DNA from: Vibrio methylphosphonaticus | GTDB taxonomy: Bacteria > Pseudomonadota > Gammaproteobacteria > Enterobacterales > Vibrionaceae | Assembly (NCBI RefSeq): GCF_023634655.1 | Contig: NZ_JAMKMS010000018.1 | Location: forward strand, 1 to 64,000 | Length of the DNA: 64,000 bases | Direction: 5' to 3' | In this document: positions 61,390 through 64,000 of the stretch, one piece after another | Layout: each line of letters starts with the position of its first letter | Numbering within the stretch: the stretch's first letter is position 1 | Notes under the pieces: model-generated | The model's input: the letters and a program-made list of their open reading frames with translations, nothing else | Databases searched by the model: none | Told to the model about the DNA's origin: nothing | Program-made: the position numbers and the translations under genes

Positions 61390-61472
61390 ATTTATGATAA
61401 TAAGTCCTATTTAGATTGGGGCATTGTACGTGGATTAGAACAAAATCAAAGCACTATATTAATGGAAATATC

Positions 61473-61946
61473 ATGAATTTAGACAATTACGATCGCCTCG
61501 CTAAACAAGCCGTTGCCCTCACGGATTCAGAAACGGATTTTATCGCTAACCTTTCTAATATTAGTGCACTTCTTAATATGGAGTTAGACGATCTTAACTG
61601 GGTCGGTTTTTATCTTATGAAGGAAGGTGAGTTAGTCTTAGGTCCTTTTCAGGGTAAACCCGCTTGTGTTCGAATTCCGGTAGGGCGCGGAGTCTGTGGC
61701 ACGGCGGTTGAAACGAATACGGTTCAGAGAATTGCAGACGTTCATGAATTTGCAGGGCACATTGCTTGTGATGCTGCGAGTAACTCTGAGATTGTGATTC
61801 CGTTTTCTATGGATGGTGAGGTAGTTGGTGTTTTGGATATCGATAGCCCAAGTATTAATCGATTTTCCGAAATTGACGAAATTGGACTGACAAACTTCAT
61901 GAGATCTGTAGAAAAGGTGCTCATTTCCCATGCAAACGTGGTTTAA
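61473..61946 (+). CDS. msrC: Free methionine-(R)-sulfoxide reductase
   Basis: A 157-residue GAF-domain enzyme with LNWVGFYLMKEGELVLGPFQ, then KPACVRIPVGRGVCGTAV and HIACDAASNSEIVIPF, which contain the three redox cysteines of fRMsr. It repairs free oxidised methionine, using thioredoxin. The ATG at 61473 is chosen by homology; the frame opens at 61416. It is divergent from the ABC exporter and precedes proQ as in E. coli. Confidence 0.95.
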   Translation: MNLDNYDRLAKQAVALTDSETDFIANLSNISALLNMELDDLNWVGFYLMKEGELVLGPFQGKPACVRIPVGRGVCGTAVETNTVQRIADVHEFAGHIACDAASNSEIVIPFSMDGEVVGVLDIDSPSINRFSEIDEIGLTNFMRSVEKVLISHANVV

Positions 61947-62044
61947 AATCACATTTGCTGGTGGTTTTTCTATAGCAGGTCTCTATAATACCAAGAATAT
62001 TTTTCTTAATGCTTCGCGGAAAACCGCATTAACCAGGAACCCAC

Positions 62045-62677
62045 ATGGAAAACACTGAGAAGTTGAAGAACAGCAAAGAAATTATCGCGTATGTTGCTGA
62101 ATGTTTCCCTAAATGCTTTACTGTAGAAGGTGAAGCAAAACCGCTTAAAATTGGTATATTTCAAGATCTTGCTGAACGCTTGAAAGATGATGAAAAAGTA
62201 AGTAAAACTCAGCTTCGTGCAGCGTTAAGACAGTACACTTCTTCTTGGCGTTACCTGCACGGTGTTAAACCAGGTGCAGTACGAGTTGATTTAGATGGTA
62301 ATGCTTGTGGTGAATTAGAAGCTGAACATGTAGAACATGCTCAAGCGACACTAGCAGAAAGCAAAGCAAAAGTTGCAAATCGCCGCAAAGAGCAAGCTCA
62401 GAAAGCGCGTGAAGAAGCAAAAGCGAAACAGCCTAAAGCTAAAAAGCCTCAAGCTCGTAAACCACAAAGTAGTGCAAGCAAAAACGCAAAAGTAAGCAAG
62501 CCTGTTGAAACGCGTGCTTTGAATAACGACGAACTGATCGTAGGCAAAGACGTTAACGTAAACATGGGTAAAGGAAACATGGCTGCGACCATTGTTGAAA
62601 TCAATAAGGAAGATGTGCGTGTTCAGCTAGTAAATGGCCTACAAATGGTTGTTAAAGCGGAGCATTTGCGCGCTTAA
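62045..62677 (+). CDS. proQ: RNA chaperone ProQ
   Basis: A 210-residue FinO/ProQ-domain protein. Residues 1-120 form the RNA-binding domain (KEIIAYVAECFPKCFTVEGE, LRAALRQYTSSWRYLHGV). A Lys/Ala-rich linker (122-150) leads to a C-terminal Tudor-like beta domain (LIVGKDVNVNMGKGNMAATI). It binds structured sRNAs and mRNA 3' ends. prc follows 17 bases downstream and is probably cotranscribed, as in E. coli. The linker is shorter than the enterobacterial one. Confidence 0.97.
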   Translation: MENTEKLKNSKEIIAYVAECFPKCFTVEGEAKPLKIGIFQDLAERLKDDEKVSKTQLRAALRQYTSSWRYLHGVKPGAVRVDLDGNACGELEAEHVEHAQATLAESKAKVANRRKEQAQKAREEAKAKQPKAKKPQARKPQSSASKNAKVSKPVETRALNNDELIVGKDVNVNMGKGNMAATIVEINKEDVRVQLVNGLQMVVKAEHLRA

Positions 62678-62694
62678 AGGAGAAACTCCTACGC

Positions 62695-64000
62695 ATGAAG
62701 TGCCGTTCAAAAGTATCTTTGATTGCTGCTAGCCTTTGGCTAGCAGCGTCTTCAGCTCACGCTTTAGAAGCTAAGTATCAGAAAACTGATATTCCGACAT
62801 TAGCTCCAGAAGCACAACATGAAACCGCGAGTAAACGAGTTACGTCTCGCTTTACCCGATCTCACTATAAGCATTTCACCCTAGATGATGAGTTTTCTAA
62901 AGCGATGTTCAATCGTTATTTGGAAATGCTCGACTACAACCGTAACATTTTCACCCAGTCTGATGTTGATGGCTTTAACGCTTGGTCGACAGTGCTCGAT
63001 GATCAACTAAAAGCGGGTAATAATCAGGTTGCGTTTGACGTCTATAACCTTTCAATGCAGAAACGCTACGATCGTTTTGTTTATGCATTATCTCTACTTG
63101 ATACCGAGATGAAATTTGATATCGATGAAGAGATAGAGCTTGACCGCTCGGAAGCTGATTGGGCTAAAAATGAAGCTGAACTTGATGAGCTGTGGCGTAA
63201 GCGCGTTAAATATGATGCGCTCAACCTAAAGCTTGCCGGTAAAGATTGGGACGAGATAAAAGAAACGTTAGGTAAGCGTTACAACAACGCGATCAAACGT
63301 ATCACTCAATCTCATAACGAAGATGCTTTTCAGATCTACATGAACGCGTTTGCGCGTGAGGTTGATCCGCATACGAGTTATTTATCTCCCCGTTCTGCGG
63401 AGCAATTCCAATCTGAGATGAACTTATCTCTAGAAGGGATTGGTGCGGTACTTCAATTGACGGATGATTATACGATTATTCGTTCTCTGGTTGCTGGTGG
63501 CCCTGCGTCAAAAAGTAAGCAACTCGGTGAAGGCGACAAAATCATTGGTGTCGGTCAAGACGGCAAAGAGATCGTTGATGTCATTGGATGGCGACTCGAT
63601 GATGTCGTGCAACTTATAAAAGGGCCAAAAGGGACCAAAGTTAAGTTGCAAATTTTATCTGATAGTAAAGATGCCAAAGCGCAAGTGGTTGAAATTACCA
63701 GAGATAAAATTCGCCTAGAAGACCGTGCGGTTAAGTCTGAAATCTTTGAGAAAGATGGTAAGAAAATTGGTGTGCTCGAAGTTCCTAGTTATTATGTAGG
63801 GCTTTCGAAAGATACCGATAAACTTATCACCGAGCTAAAAGAGAAAGGTGTCGATGGTATTATTGTTGATTTGCGAAATAACGGTGGTGGTGCGTTAACA
63901 GAAGCAACGGCTATGACTGGGTTGTTTATCGACAGTGGTCCAGCGGTCCAAGTTCGTGATAGTTATGGTCGTGTGAACGTCAATAACGATACCGACGGAA
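62695..64000 (+). CDS. prc: Tail-specific carboxy-terminal protease Prc, 3' end beyond window
   Basis: The first 435 codons of prc, running off the right edge. The ATG at 62695 follows AAAGGAG and encodes a signal peptide (MKCRSKVSLIAASLWLAASS, cut after AHA-LEA). The N-terminal helical domain follows, then EVDPHTSYLSPRSAEQFQSE and a PDZ domain (about 245-325: GIGAVLQLTDDYTIIRSLVA). The start of the protease core contains VDGIIVDLRNNGGGALTEA. The Ser-Lys catalytic dyad expected around residues 450-480 is outside the window. Prc trims periplasmic and envelope proteins at the C-terminus. Confidence 0.95.
   Translation, partial: MKCRSKVSLIAASLWLAASSAHALEAKYQKTDIPTLAPEAQHETASKRVTSRFTRSHYKHFTLDDEFSKAMFNRYLEMLDYNRNIFTQSDVDGFNAWSTVLDDQLKAGNNQVAFDVYNLSMQKRYDRFVYALSLLDTEMKFDIDEEIELDRSEADWAKNEAELDELWRKRVKYDALNLKLAGKDWDEIKETLGKRYNNAIKRITQSHNEDAFQIYMNAFAREVDPHTSYLSPRSAEQFQSEMNLSLEGIGAVLQLTDDYTIIRSLVAGGPASKSKQLGEGDKIIGVGQDGKEIVDVIGWRLDDVVQLIKGPKGTKVKLQILSDSKDAKAQVVEITRDKIRLEDRAVKSEIFEKDGKKIGVLEVPSYYVGLSKDTDKLITELKEKGVDGIIVDLRNNGGGALTEATAMTGLFIDSGPAVQVRDSYGRVNVNNDTDG

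Overview
The window is chromosomal DNA from a gammaproteobacterium of the family Vibrionaceae, most likely Vibrio. The evidence is gene content: a RelV-type (p)ppGpp synthetase beside ihfA and tpm, a phaB-phaA-phasin-phaC granule operon, an AapJQMP amino-acid transporter, and enterobacterial-type synteny blocks such as letA-letB-rsmF, msrC-proQ-prc, rlmI/acyP/tusE/yccA and yohJ-yohK-cdd. No insertion sequence, prophage, CRISPR array, tRNA or rRNA gene was found. Coding density is high and the region reads as ordinary core chromosome with a few decayed or specialised genes.

Layout. 1-5450 (all minus strand): a truncated exported protein with a small membrane protein under a TetR-type operator, a periplasmic rhodanese with a MATE exporter, and a KefG/KefB potassium-proton antiporter pair. 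5600-6020: a decayed GNAT acetyltransferase. 6052-11168: a methyltransferase, pheST and ihfA. 11241-18353: relV, tpm, a MocR-type regulator facing a small membrane protein, purT under a PurR box, cdd under a CRP-like site, and yohJK. 18492-24701: sbcB, a hybrid histidine kinase and a frameshifted chemotaxis receptor. 25336-29632: the polyhydroxybutyrate operon. 29633-36324: minisatellites, a divergent FKBP, a glutamate/aspartate symporter, yegS, yidA, queE-queC (7-deazaguanine/queuosine precursor) and a DUF2750 gene. 36450-41877: a TolC/OmpA-like secretion pair, rlmI, acyP, tusE and yccA. 42092-46325: the aapJQMP amino-acid ABC transporter. 46800-55502: a siroheme synthase with a vestigial methyltransferase domain, aroH-yajQ, a stand-alone PEP-synthase C-terminal domain, a DUF4442 protein, an unrecognised 450-residue membrane protein divergent from an S1/CvfB RNA-binding protein, and rsmF. 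55633-64000: letAB lipid transport, an ABC exporter, msrC, proQ and the start of prc.

Themes. Nutrient signalling is well represented: CRP-like sites precede cdd and the symporter, RelV makes alarmone, and the PHB operon stores carbon. Several proteins keep a fold but have lost key residues: the PEP-synthase-like TIM barrel, the SUMT half of the siroheme synthase, the FKBP, and a degenerate receiver in the hybrid kinase. Four short-period tandem repeats (17, 17, 15 and 8 bp) lie in gaps between genes. The most thought-provoking observations are the apparent signal peptide on RelV and the stand-alone PEP-synthase-like pseudoenzyme. No clear novel multigene system was found.
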